Part shown: piece after piece, positions 47,401 through 57,431 of the stretch
Numbering within the stretch: position 1 is the first letter of the stretch
Layout of the letters: every line of letters begins with the position of its first letter
Assembly: GCA_047967505.1 (NCBI GenBank)
Contig: CM106538.1
DNA length: 64,000 bases
Strand: one strand, 5' to 3'
Source: Dipteris shenzhenensis
Taxonomy: Eukaryota; Polypodiophyta; Polypodiopsida; Gleicheniales
Program-made: the position numbers and the translations under genes
Notes under the pieces: model-generated
Seen by the model: only the letters and a program-made list of their open reading frames with translations
Databases searched by the model: none
Told to the model about the DNA's origin: nothing

Positions 47401-48299
47401 TGTTCTTCATTTGGTTGAGCGTTATGCTAGGATCAGTCGATTGGAGTTTGCATGTCGAATGTACATGCAATGCTTGGATGCATATTGTACAATCAAAGTT
47501 GGTGGTATTGATCATAAGGTGAGACAATTGTCATACAATGAACTGTTGAAAGAATTTATGCTCTTGTATAATGAAATGGCTTATACTAAGTATACGTTTA
47601 ATTCTTTTCTTGTCTTTAGGTGGATGTTAGTGGTTTTATGCCTTCTTCATTGGGCTAGTATGTCTTGTGTTTGTAATCCTGGAAATGCTTCCGTGGTTGG
47701 TACCAAATTGGGCATTGCTTTTGGAAGTAGTTTGTTTCATCATTATTTACCAAGTGAGCAGACTATAAAACATGGAGAGAGTATTCCATGGAGAGGTGCA
47801 TTGGAGAAGGCTCCATGCATGATGTTGTACTTCTTGGAGTTCTCGTGTCCAATTTCAAGACATGTGGTGGACTTAGGTGTTGGGACTGGTTCTATGCAAA
47901 AAGCATGCGTGCATTTTGGGATAGCATGCTTGTCTATTGAGAATGATCCGGACATTTGCAATTCTATATTGCAACCATTTTTGGATGGACAGAAAGGAAA
48001 GGGAAATGTGTTAAGCAACTATGGGACTCTAAATGATTCCGAAGATGTGGAAATGGTTGTTAATCTTCCAGACGACTAGTAAGTATGTTACTCTCGTGTT
48101 TTATCTTTTTAAACCTATTTGTTGGAGAATATTATTATCAATGAGGCATTGATATTGATTGATCTATTTTAGCTTTTTGCCTTCTTATGCAGGTGCTATG
48201 GCTGAGATGATGTGTAATGACATTGCACTCAATGCCCCCATCAAAGAGAGAAGGCATCATCGCAGTATCTATGTGGATGACATCAATAAAGAAGATTGA
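44470..48299 (+). pseudogene. Seven-exon ParB-like / N4-N6 DNA methyltransferase-like fusion, decayed
   Basis: Predicted exons: 44470-45239, 45344-45554, 45655-45741, 45918-46393, 46479-46855, 46956-48078 and 48193-48299. The first five introns begin GT, end AG and keep frame; the last junction is one base off. About 1050 codons. Residues ~118-255 resemble a ParB/sulfiredoxin fold (VVNTRVRGLRIDMDSLKQAL, then FFMWEGNHCTVAWMSLIEE at ~204-222, where GNHR is usual). Exon 6 resembles a beta-class amino-methyltransferase. A DPPY-like motif IV reads AADFVIIDLPTQ (47237-47263). It is followed by RGALEKAPCMMLYFLEF and then motif I (VVDLGVGTGSMQKACVHFG, from 47864), in the expected IV-then-I order. In-frame stops: 44521 TGA, 44725 TAA, 44998 TGA, 45031 TAG, 47375 TAG. 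The intact version would be a candidate DNA base methylase; DLPT instead of DPPY argues that this copy is inactive. Whether it is host-derived or element-borne is unknown. Confidence 0.6.
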
Positions 48300-48598
48300 G
48301 TCTAGTGATTTGACATGAGTTTTTCCCTTCAAGCAATTCATTTTGCTTGTGATGCCCTAGTATTGAACATGCATAACTTTTGTGGTGTCTTGCACCTATT
48401 TCATTTGCTAGAGATGTAGTAATCATATTGAAGAACTATTAGTACATCATGTGAGTACCCACCATGAATATTAATCTCAATATCGCATATTCAATTTTGA
48501 GCATGTTGGTTTCATAAAACTTTTTCTATTTGCTAGAGATGTGACAATCATGTCATATCTTAGTTACGGTTTGCATGTCAAAACTATGAGTTGTGTAC

Positions 48599-49589
48599 TT
48601 TTAGCCGGAAAAGAAACCGAGACCAAAGGCTAGAGACTAAGTATGGCGACGCTCAAAGGCCATAGAGAAAAGGAGATCACGAGGGCGAAGGGATGTCATA
48701 GGGGTGAATAAGGAATTAGAAATGGAGGGAAGGAAAAGGGAGACTATGACACAAGGGGAAAGGGAGAGTGGGAAGAGAAGCAAGTACATGATAGGAAGAG
48801 GAATGTTGAGATGTAGACATCAAGGGAAGTGAACCATACTTTATTGGAAAGAAGGGATGAGAGGGAAATATCAAAATACTAGCTAGGTGGCTTTACAAGA
48901 ATGAGCGTGTCCCATCAAGGAATTGCCCCTTCCTTTTATAGCCAAAAGAGGGGGTCTCTCCACATTAATGTATCCTCCCACATGCATGGCGTGTGTGGAA
49001 AAGTTTTCCATGTGGGCTAGGTGGGTACGCACTCGCAATTGTATGCGACAACCCTTTGCCTCAATTTTCCACATAAATCAAGCCCCATATCTCAAGTCTA
49101 TGATACTCCCTTGGCCTCTTTCCAATTTTATAATAGGTTCAAACCTCTAGGAGGACAAGTGGAGGGTTGGCACAAGGAATCTTGCCACCTCATCCTACTT
49201 TCCCCATTATTTAACTAGCTCTCTTTGTCCTTCTATACCTCCCCCACATGGGCCTATCCCATATGGAGGGAATAACTCAATATAATAGCCATCTCCACCC
49301 ATTTTATATTGCTTCTCCCATGGACTTTGAGCCATATCTCAATTATTGCATCCTAGGTGGAGGGGTGGCACATGGAGGAGCCATGCCACCTTGCATTTTA
49401 TAATATTCCTATTATGGATTATGTACTACACACCTTATGGGTCCTCTTACATGGAAGGGTGGCACATGGTCATGCCCTGCCACCTCAACCTTGGGCCCTA
49501 TGCACACCATATTTGATTATACTATTGCCACATATACAAACACACATACATATTAATGCCTTTTTCCTTAGACAATTTTATCCATAACA
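48599..49589 (-). repeat. 3' LTR of the Gypsy element (991 bp)
   Basis: Starts (plus strand) TTTTAGCCGGAAAAG and ends CCATAACA next to the polypurine tract. On the minus strand it begins TGTTATGG and ends GGCTAAAA, so the far terminus is AA where CA is usual. Short ORFs inside it recur identically in the other LTR and are not genes. Confidence 0.93.
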
Positions 49590-52500
49590 GTTCCCCCCCC
49601 CAGGCAGGGAATGCACCGCATTTCCATGCCTGGGACCATCACGCACAAAGAAAGGCTTGAGGTAGCGCTTGTTGATCACCTTCTTGCCATATGGTTCATG
49701 CAGCTCCTGAACTTGTACAGACCCATTGCTACGTTCTTTGATGACTTTGTATGGACCAGCCCACAGTGGCAGAAACTTCTTATCCATTTGGTGGTCCAAT
49801 CTGTTATCAAAGCATAGCACAACATCCCCCTCAGCAAAGTGTCTTACCCATCCCTTGCGAATCTTAGCATCCAATCGGGCCTTTTGTCGATTCTTTTGGA
49901 TCTCTGTTTGATGTAGTGCAAGGCGTCGGGTCTCATCTAACTTCTCAAGTTGTACCAATCTGGCCTCTACATGTTCATCTTCTGTCATCCTCTGTTCCTG
50001 TGCCAATCTCAAGGCCGGAATCTCTATCTCAAGTGGTAAAACTGCCTCAGTACCATACACCAACTCAAAAGGGGTGTGACCTGTAGATGTTTTATGAGTG
50101 ATGTTGTAAGCCCACACTGCTTCAGTGACCTTCTGATCCCATTGACTCCTATTCCCTGCGGCCATTTTTCCTATGATTTTACAGAGGAGGCCATTGGTCC
50201 GCTCTGTTTGACCCATGGATGCTGGATAATAGATGCTAGAAGTGTGATGATCAATGCCCATGCGATCCATGAGTAACTCCACTGCTTCATTTAAGAATGG
50301 ACTCCCATGGTCAGAGACTATCTCCATGGGTGTCCCAAACCTTGTGCAGATACGTTCAAATATGAAACTTGAAGCTGCCTTGCCATTTGCAGCAGAGAGA
50401 GCGATAGCTTCAGCCCACTTAGTGACATACTGAGTGGCTACCAAAAGATACTTCTTTTTGCGGGCAGTCATGGGCAAGGGCCCGACAAAATCTATTCCCC
50501 ACTTCTGAAACGGATGGATGGACATCACTGGGTGATGTTGCCCGGGATGCAAATCCTTCCTACCGAAGAATTGACATGGTTCACAGGTTTTGCAATACAA
50601 AGTGACATCCTTGAACAATGTCGGCCAATAGTATCCAGCATGTAAAATCTTCTTAGCTGTATAGTCACTGGCATAGTGGCCTCCACAAAACCCATCATGA
50701 TAATGCTTCAATACCTTAGGCACTTCATCTGCATCAATGGCTCGTCTGAGTACCCCATCCATGCCTTGACGGTACAACACCCCATCAAGGAGGGTGTAGC
50801 GCCTACTATCTCTGTGGATCTTCTTTCTCTCATAGCTTGTACTTTCTGAAGGAAAGGAGAAAGCGGTCAAAAACTTATATATACCACCATACCAAGGATC
50901 CCCAACTTATATGGCTGCTACCAGGGTAACATCAAGGCACTCCTCTAAATCAATCAAAGCATTCTTCAAGTTGGAACAACCCCCTTTTACAATTTTGAAA
51001 GAAAAATCATATTCTTGAAGAACTGCCAACCATTTGGCCAACCGGCCCATGGGATTTGGTGATTGAAGAACCTACTTTGCAAGACCAGTGTCAGTGAGTA
51101 TAAAGAAGGACTGTCCAGCCACATAATGCTTAAATTTCTCAATGCAAAACACCAAAGACAAGGCATGCTTGTCGGCCTCTGAATAGCATCGCTCAGTGTC
51201 GAGCAATTGTCGAGAAGCCAATCGAACGGGATACATGAACCGATCCTCCCCTTGCTGGAGAAGAATACCTGCCAGAGTGTGCTCTCCAAACCCAGGATTG
51301 ATATAGAAGGTCTTTGACGAGTCTGGATTGCGTAGAATGGGTTCTGAAGCCAGAGCATTCTTGATTTATGCAAACCCATGATCACAATCCTCATTCCAAG
51401 AGAAATCAACCCCATCTTTTAATAGCATAGTCATGGGCCGTTTCAAAGCAGCATACTGATCAATGAAGCGGCGATAGTATCCTGCTAGATTGACAAATGA
51501 GCGTACCTGACATTTGGTTGTAGGTGGGGAGAGCTTGAGGATGGCTTCTACCTTCTCGGGGTCAGGCTTGATGCCCTCGGATGAGACAACATGTCCCAAT
51601 AACCTCCCTTGAGTGGCTCCAATGGTGCATTTCTCAGGGTTGAGACTGCCATTTGCATCATTGACCCTTTGGAAGGCCAATCTAACCTTCATGATGTGCT
51701 CCTTACGTGATGAGAATATATAGAAATCATCTAAAAATACCCCCAAGAAATCCCCCAAATAAGGAGCAAACACCATCTGCATGAATCTTTGAAAGGTGGC
51801 AGGAGCATTGGTGAGGCCAAATGGCATTACTTTGAATGCAAATGTCCCCCAGGGTGTGGCAAATGTGGTTTTAAGCACATCTTCCTCGGCAATTCTGATT
51901 TGATAAAACCCAGAGTAACCATCACAGAAAGTATACATCTCATGTCCACTTACCTTCTCAAGAATGAGGTCTTGAAAGGGTAGAGGATGATGATCCCTCT
52001 TGGTGGTAGCATTGAGCTTCTTATAGTCGATGCAGACCCGCCACTTGTTGTTTTTCTTTGGGATGACTACCACTGGTGAAACCCATTCACTATTGTGAAC
52101 CGGAACAATAAACCCAGCCTCTACAAGCTTCTGCAACTCTGAGCGCAAAGCGTCGGTCTGTAGGGGCCCTAATCTCCGATACTTCTGAGCCACAGGCTTT
52201 GCATCAGGCTTCAGCTCTATCTTGTGCTCTATGGCAGTCACATGGCGAAGGTGGTGGTAGCTAGTTGCAAAGAGGTCAGGGAAATCTTTGAACATTTCAA
52301 GAAACTCATCTTTCTCACCTGGAGTGAGGTCTAGAGAAAGCATTGATTCGAGCTGTTGAGGACTAGCTGTTATCTTTTCAGCAGGTGGCAGGGTTGGAGA
52401 CACCCCCATCATGTAAACTTCCTCCTCTGAGAATTCCTCCCCCCCGTCTGATTCTTCCATGGACTCAGACACTGAAGATGAGAGAGTATCATTGTCATGC

Positions 52501-53300
52501 TCCTCTTCTTCTTCCGGTTCCATGGCACCAGGTTGCACAGGGATTTTCTCCTTGGAAGCACCAAAAGACATGTGTCCTGTCTTCCAATAGCTGACTGCAT
52601 CACTTTTTCTCAACCATGGTCTCCCGAGTATGGCAGGGTAACTTCTGCCTGTATCTTCAATGTCCACTACATAGAAATTGACAGTGGTGGTCAGCCTGTT
52701 GACAGTGATGGGCAAATCCTCAATGACTCCCATGGTGGCGAGTCGTCGACCATCTGCTACCTTGATTCCAGTGGAGGAACGCCTTGTACATTTTAAATTC
52801 AATTTCTTCATGATGCGGGGCACCATGATATTACATGCAGCTCCCCCATCAACACACACATTTTTGACACGGCAATTATCTATGATGACATCTACTGTGT
52901 GTGGGTGCCGATCAATTTCTTCAGAGATAGAAGATACCTCTCGTACCTTTCCCTTTTTCTTGCTCTTCCTTGTTGAGAGACCTTGCTGCAGCTCACGTCT
53001 CACCTTAGGGCTTAATGCTATTAGTTGCGGGAGTGTGATGCTCAAAGAACGATGAGCAAGGTCTTGAACGATCGAATAGTCCTCTTGCCCTGAGCCGATG
53101 GGAAAATCCGAGGGTGACCACTTACTCCTGCGAGATCTTTTAGTCTTCTCTGTTGGTGGGTCTGCCATCTCAGCATCTGAGGGCTCTGAGAAGGACACCT
53201 TCTTCTTGGGGTGGCCCGGTTGGAGAGGGGTCCGAAGTAGCACGAGTTCTTTTCCCGAGATCAAGGATCTCCACATCAGAATCCTCAGTGCCCGACTCAC
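49578..53300 (-). pseudogene. Gypsy pol: protease, reverse transcriptase, RNase H, integrase
   Basis: One frame runs from 53300 to 49578 (about 1240 codons) with three stops. Protease: CVDGGAACNIMVPRIM at residue ~149 (D151). RT: WRVCIDYKKLNATTKRDHH, YTFCDGYSGFYQIRI (D460), FGLTNAPATFQ and FLDDF at 522-526. RNase H: from FA*IKNALASEPILRNPDSS to RCYSEADKHALSL and FKHYVAGQ. Integrase (from 50870): zinc module HYHDGFCGGHY...YCKTCEPC, then GIDFVGPLP, VSDHGSPFLNE and MGQTERTNG, giving D, D, E with 35 residues between the last two. Stops: TAA at 51366-51368, TAG at 51072-51074 and TAA at 50907-50909. Each could be a Gln codon (CAA or CAG) changed by one C-to-T. The C-terminus overlaps the LTR edge by a few bases. 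Confidence 0.93.
49590..49602 (-). other. Polypurine tract of the Gypsy element
   Basis: Minus strand GGGGGGGGGAAC immediately before the LTR start TGTTATGG, the expected plus-strand primer. Confidence 0.75.
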
Positions 53301-54256
53301 TTAGAAGATTCACCCTTGGAATATTGGGGCATTCTGGGCGATAATGACCCTTCTGGTGGCACTCGTAGCATACAACATTAGCACGATCTCTTGGAGGGCG
53401 GTTGGCTTGATTTCTGATACCCACCATCTCAAGCTGAAGATCATTCAGGGCCTTAGCTAGGTCATTGACTCCAGGTTCTGTTGCAGGGGGGCCTCTTTAG
53501 TTGGAGGGGCCACGGGAGTAGAGAGGAGGGGGGCTCGTGGGCGAGGCTGGGGAAATCTTCGAGGCGGAGGATGAGGATATCCACCTTGTTAAGGGTAAGC
53601 ATCTAAGGGAGGACCATACATCTGAGGTGGAGGCGGTGGATACATCCCTGAGGGGTGGGGGTATGCCCCTGAGTTAGACCCCCCAGGTTGTTGTTGCAGG
53701 AATGGAGGGGGATGCGGAGGGACAATTGTCTTCTTTGAAGCGGGGTCAGACTGAACTTTGTCAAACTTTTGAGCAATCTCATGTGCTAGCACCATAGTAT
53801 CTGGATTCTCCCATTTAAGCTTGAGGCAGAATTCATCACTTGCTCCTGCTACAAGGTAGCCCAGCACATGTTGAGTCATTCCAACTCGAAATCCGGCATT
53901 GTCCTCCTGTGTGGCAATCAATGGTCCAAGAGCACGGCCGCTCGATCCACATATCGACACGCCGTCTCACCTTCTGACTGCTTCAAATTTGCCACCTGCA
54001 GGTACACATTCTCCGACTCCTCTTCTTTGCTGAAATACTCAATCATTGCTGCTGTCAACCTTGGCCAGCTTTGGCGAACATCTTCGGTTTGCTTCTCATA
54101 CCACACTTGAGCCAAACCTTCTAGAAATGTGGGGAGAACCAATAGCCATCTGTCTTCAGTAAGAAAGTTGAGAGAAACACAACGGCGCTTGAAAGCCACA
54201 AGATACTCATTTGGATTTTCTTCTACCCGTCCACAAAACACGGGAATGTCAGCCAT
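53170..54256 (-). pseudogene. Gypsy gag (capsid and zinc knuckle), frameshifted
   Basis: Block 1 (54256-53918) is a retrotransposon gag capsid: FCGRVEENPNEYLVAFKRRC, FLEGLAQVWYEKQ and YFSKEEESENVYLQVANLKQ. A frameshift near 53940 leads to block 2 (53960-53589), with a helical end (VLAHEIAQKFDKVQ) and a Pro/Gly/Tyr-rich tail. Block 3 (53427-53170) holds one zinc knuckle, CYECHQKGHYRPEC, an intact CX2CX4HX4C. Block 3 overlaps the start of pol in another frame, so gag-pol expression in the parent element probably used a frameshift or a single corrected frame. Confidence 0.85.
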
Positions 54257-54479
54257 GCTTGGAAGATGGAAAAGAGTGGCTTATCTATGGACGAACAATA
54301 GTAAGAGGAAGCTTGAACTGAAAATCGGGTGAAGATACATCCAAAAAGCACACATAGGCAGGGTAGGGTGTGACTGGAGTAGTGTGAAATATTACACGAG
54401 AAGAATCTTCAGCATAGAATAGCACATAGACAATCTTAAAAGGACCAATCCTCATGATATCACTTTGATCATTACACGC

Positions 54480-55199
54480 GAGGGTTAGAGGTGCGGCGTC
54501 GCATGAGGTTGTTCATCAAGGCAAACAAGAATGCCATGACAAATGTCAAAAGTTGGAGAGCTTGCACATCACCTTCAGCTTCTTCCAGTTCTTGTAGTCG
54601 CCATTCTATTTCTTCAAGGGGTGTGCGGTCTGGCATCCTTCTTCTGAGCAATGTCCTTGAGAACCCTCCTGATGGTCTGCCGAAGTCGGTGAACTCATAT
54701 CAAGTAGGCCCAACACTTAGTTTCATGATGACCACAACCTTTGCATTCCTTACAAACGATCACCCTCCTTCGTGGCTTGCGGCTTTGTTGGGGAGGCGCT
54801 TCCACTCGCATCATGCGTGATGGAAATACAAGCTTCACGTGCCAAGAAATCAGCAACAAGATTTCGAGCTCGAGGGATATGCTGAATTTTTACCTCTTCA
54901 AACTGGTTGCAGAGTTCCAAGGCCTGTTGATGTCGTGGAACCAAGCCTTTGCTCCGCACCTTCCACCTTCCACTAACCTGTTCACACACTAGTTGAGAAT
55001 CTCCTTGCACCTCCAATTGCTTGGCCTGATGTTCTTGTGCCTTTTGTAGCCCAAAAATGAGCGCTGAGTACTCAGCTTGATTGCAAGTACTTGCGGGCGA
55101 AGACTTGCTGTAACAAAACTCCTCACCACCCGGTGAAGTGAGCTTCACACCCACGCCAGCTGCCTTGGTCGAAGGTTGATTGAGTTTTAGTTTGGTCAA
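54480..55199 (-). pseudogene. Extra ORF upstream of gag: RNase H-like domain, Cys/His knuckle, hydrophobic tail
   Basis: The frame 55199-54750 is a type-I (RVT_3-like) RNase H: GVGVKLTSPGGEEFCYS, NQAEYSALIFGLQKAQEHQA, LEVQGDSQLVCEQVSGRWKV and IQHIPRARNLVADFLAREA. Of the DEDD residues the Glu (NQAEY) and two Asp (QGDSQ, VADFL) are present; the first Asp, in the usual FDG, is replaced (KLKLNQPSTKA). In other frames downstream are CKECKGCGHHETKC (knuckle-like) near 54740, a coiled-coil-like RTPLEEIEWRLQELEEAEG and a hydrophobic LQLLTFVMAFLFALM ending near 54490. In plant Tat-lineage Gypsy the extra RNase H sits in pol; here it precedes gag, in the same sense. Confidence 0.65.
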
Positions 55200-55205
55200 A
55201 GTTGT

Positions 55206-55498
55206 GCCACATCACCAAGTGCCACCTAAGCACATAGCTTCTTGCTAAGCACAGTGTGAGTGCAACATGTGAATCCCTCTACCACATCATCAAAGGTCTT
55301 TTCAACAAGCCATAACTTCCAATCCATGAAGAATTTGCATGCGCTCCAAATAGGAAAAGTGATCTCCTTCTTGAGCTCTACGCGCCTCTCAAATCAGAAT
55401 CATTGTAGACAATTAGACACTGCCAATATTGAAATATATCAATTGGTAAGACCTTTGCAACAAATGGGAAAGTGACCCACGAACGTAAAAAGCATGCC
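55206..55498 (+). repeat. Dispersed repeat, copy 2 (first copy at 26108-26415)
   Basis: Same ~300-bp sequence as at 26.1 kb, in the same orientation. It lies between the leader and the RNase H-like ORF of the Gypsy element and has no coding content. Probably an intrinsic part of this element family's 5' region. Confidence 0.75.
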
Positions 55499-56028
55499 GG
55501 ATATCACCATCAATAATGGACTGGACAATCAGCCGTTGAAGGTCGACATGAAGATCAAGGAATACATCTCATGCATTGGTAGCCGTAAGGTGTGGAGGAA
55601 CAGGCACCAATTCCTTAAACGCGTCGAGAAGTGACATAAATGTCCACCCTTCTCATGAGGCGTGCGTCCGTGAAGTGGGCTTGGAGAAGTTCTGAATTGG
55701 TGATCTAGCAAGAGAAGTGGATAGAGAACATAAAATGAAATATTTTTGCTTTTTACAACAAGAGCAAACTCCTTATGGTTAGAGAGTTACAGCTCCCGCA
55801 ATTTCAATATATGAACAAAAATCATTACATTTTTACCACTTCCAACTTGTTGGCCCAATGATAAGACTTTCTTTTGTGAAGGGGGAGGTCTTGGGTTCCA
55901 ATCCTACTCTTTAATAAAAAGAGAGGAGAGGAGAGGAGAAGGAGAAGAGAAAGAGAAAGAGAAGAGATAGGGGGGGGCGCGGGATCTGCTGTTACTCTTT
56001 TGCAGGGGCTCAGGAAACAGCGACCAGA

Positions 56029-56300
56029 GCAGTCTAGAGAACTGTCACGCAGAAAACTGTCCGCAACCAGAAGTCGCGGCAGTCCAGAGAACTGTCGCAC
56101 AGAAAACTGTCCACAACCAGAAGTCGCGGCAGTCCAGAGAACTGTCGCGCAGAAAACTGTCCGCAACCAGAAATCGTAGCAGTCCAGAGAACTGAAGCGC
56201 AGAAAACTGTCCGCAACCAGAAATCGCAGCAGTCCAGAGAACTGAAGCGCAGAAAACTGTCCGCAACCAGAAGTCGCAGCAGTCCAGAGAACTGAAGCGC
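56029..56300 (-). repeat. 50-bp minisatellite in the Gypsy leader (about 5.4 copies)
   Basis: GCAGTCCAGAGAACTG recurs exactly every 50 bp (56029, 56079, 56129, 56179, 56229, 56279), with GCAGAAAACTGTCC(G/A)CAACCAGAA between. Fifty is not a multiple of three, so this is not coding. The apparent frames across it (SSLDCRDFWL-like) are artefacts. It sits about 120 bp from the primer binding site. Confidence 0.93.
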
Positions 56301-56414
56301 AAGAGACGCACGAAGCGAATGCACGCGCAGTAGCTTAGAAAGAGCACAGATGGTATAGTTTTGTTGATGTAACCCGTACGAATAGAAGAGTTGCCACCAG
56401 CCGTGGAGATTCGT

Positions 56415-56432
56415 ATCCCAGCAGTCACACCA
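56415..56432 (-). other. Primer binding site, tRNA-His type
   Basis: Minus strand TGGTGTGACTGCTGGGAT, complementary to the 3' end of plant tRNA-His (recalled 3' end ...ATCCCAGCAGCCACACCA) except for one G/A change that would still allow a G-U pair. It lies 4 bp inside the 5' LTR. Similarity to tRNA-His seems to continue for about 15 more bases (CCGTGGAGA on plus). Confidence 0.65.
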
Positions 56433-56436
56433 AAAC

Positions 56437-57427
56437 TTTTAGCCGGAAAAGAAACCGAGAACAAAGGCTAGAGACTAAGTATGGCGACGCTCAAAGTCCA
56501 TAGAGAAAAGGAGATCACGAGGGCGAAGGGATGTCATAGGGGTGAATAAGGAATTAGAAATGGAGGGAAGGAAAAGGGAGACTATGACACAAGGGGAAAG
56601 GGAGAGTGGGAAGAGAAGCAAGTACATGATAGGAAGAGGAATGTTGAGATGTAGACATCAAGGGAAGTGAACCATACTTTATTGGAAAGAAGGGATGAGA
56701 GGGAAATATCAAAATACTAGCTAGGTGGCTTTACAAGAATGAGCGTGTCCCATCAAGGAATTGCCCCTTCCTTTTATAGCCAAAAGAGGGGGTCTCTCCA
56801 CATTAATGTATCCTCCCACATGCATGGCGTGTGTGGAAAAGTTTTCCATGTGGGCTAGGTGGGTACGCACTCGCAATTGTATGCGACAACCCTTTGCCTC
56901 AATTTTCCACATAAATCAAGCCCCATATCTCAAGTCTATGATACTCCCTTGGCCTCTTTCCAATTTTATAATAGGTTCAAACCTCTAGGAGGACAAGTGG
57001 AGGGTTGGCACAAGGAATCTTGCCACCTCATCCTACTTTCCCCATTATTTAACTAGCTCTCTTTGTCCTTCTATACCTCCCCCACATGGGCCTATCCCAT
57101 ATGGAGGGAATAACTCAATATAATAGCCATCTCCACCCATTTTATATTGCTTCTCCCATGGACTTTGAGCCATATCTCAATTATTGCATCCTAGGTGGAG
57201 GGGTGGCACATGGAGGAGCCATGCCACCTTGCATTTTATAATATTCCTATTATGGATTATGTACTACACACCTTATGGGTCCTCTTACATGGAAGGGTGG
57301 CACATGGTCATGCCCTGCCACCTCAACCTTGGGCCCTATGCACACCATATTTGATTATACTATTGCCACATATACAAACACACATACATATTAATGCCTT
57401 TTTCCTTAGACAATTTTATCCATAATA
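56437..57427 (-). repeat. 5' LTR of the Gypsy element (991 bp)
   Basis: Same length as the 3' LTR. Differences seen by eye: GAGAAC versus GAGACC and AAAGTCC versus AAAGGCC near the U5 end, and CCATAATA versus CCATAACA at the U3 terminus, where this copy has lost the TG end (TA on minus). Confidence 0.93.
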
Positions 57428-57431
57428 GTAC

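Larger units (their letters stand above)
48595..57431 (-). mobile_element. Full-length Gypsy LTR retrotransposon
   Basis: Complete element in minus orientation: LTR 56437-57427, primer site, leader, upstream ORF, gag, pol, polypurine tract, LTR 48599-49589. Both LTRs are 991 bp and by eye differ at about three sites, so the insertion is young. GTAC lies on both outer sides (48595-48598, 57428-57431) as a target duplication. Pol order is protease, RT, RNase H, integrase (Gypsy type); the integrase tail has no chromodomain, pointing to the non-chromovirus side of plant Gypsy. Gag has a frameshift and pol has three stops, so the copy is not autonomous. Confidence 0.93.

Noticed and set aside
56345-56432. 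A tRNA-His gene
   Set aside because: Only the 3' portion matches well; the position next to the LTR shows it is a primer binding site, and no full cloverleaf is evident.
55825-56464. Overlapping ORFs of 96-139 codons in the Gypsy leader
   Set aside because: They run through a 50-bp repeat whose period is not a multiple of three and have no domain.
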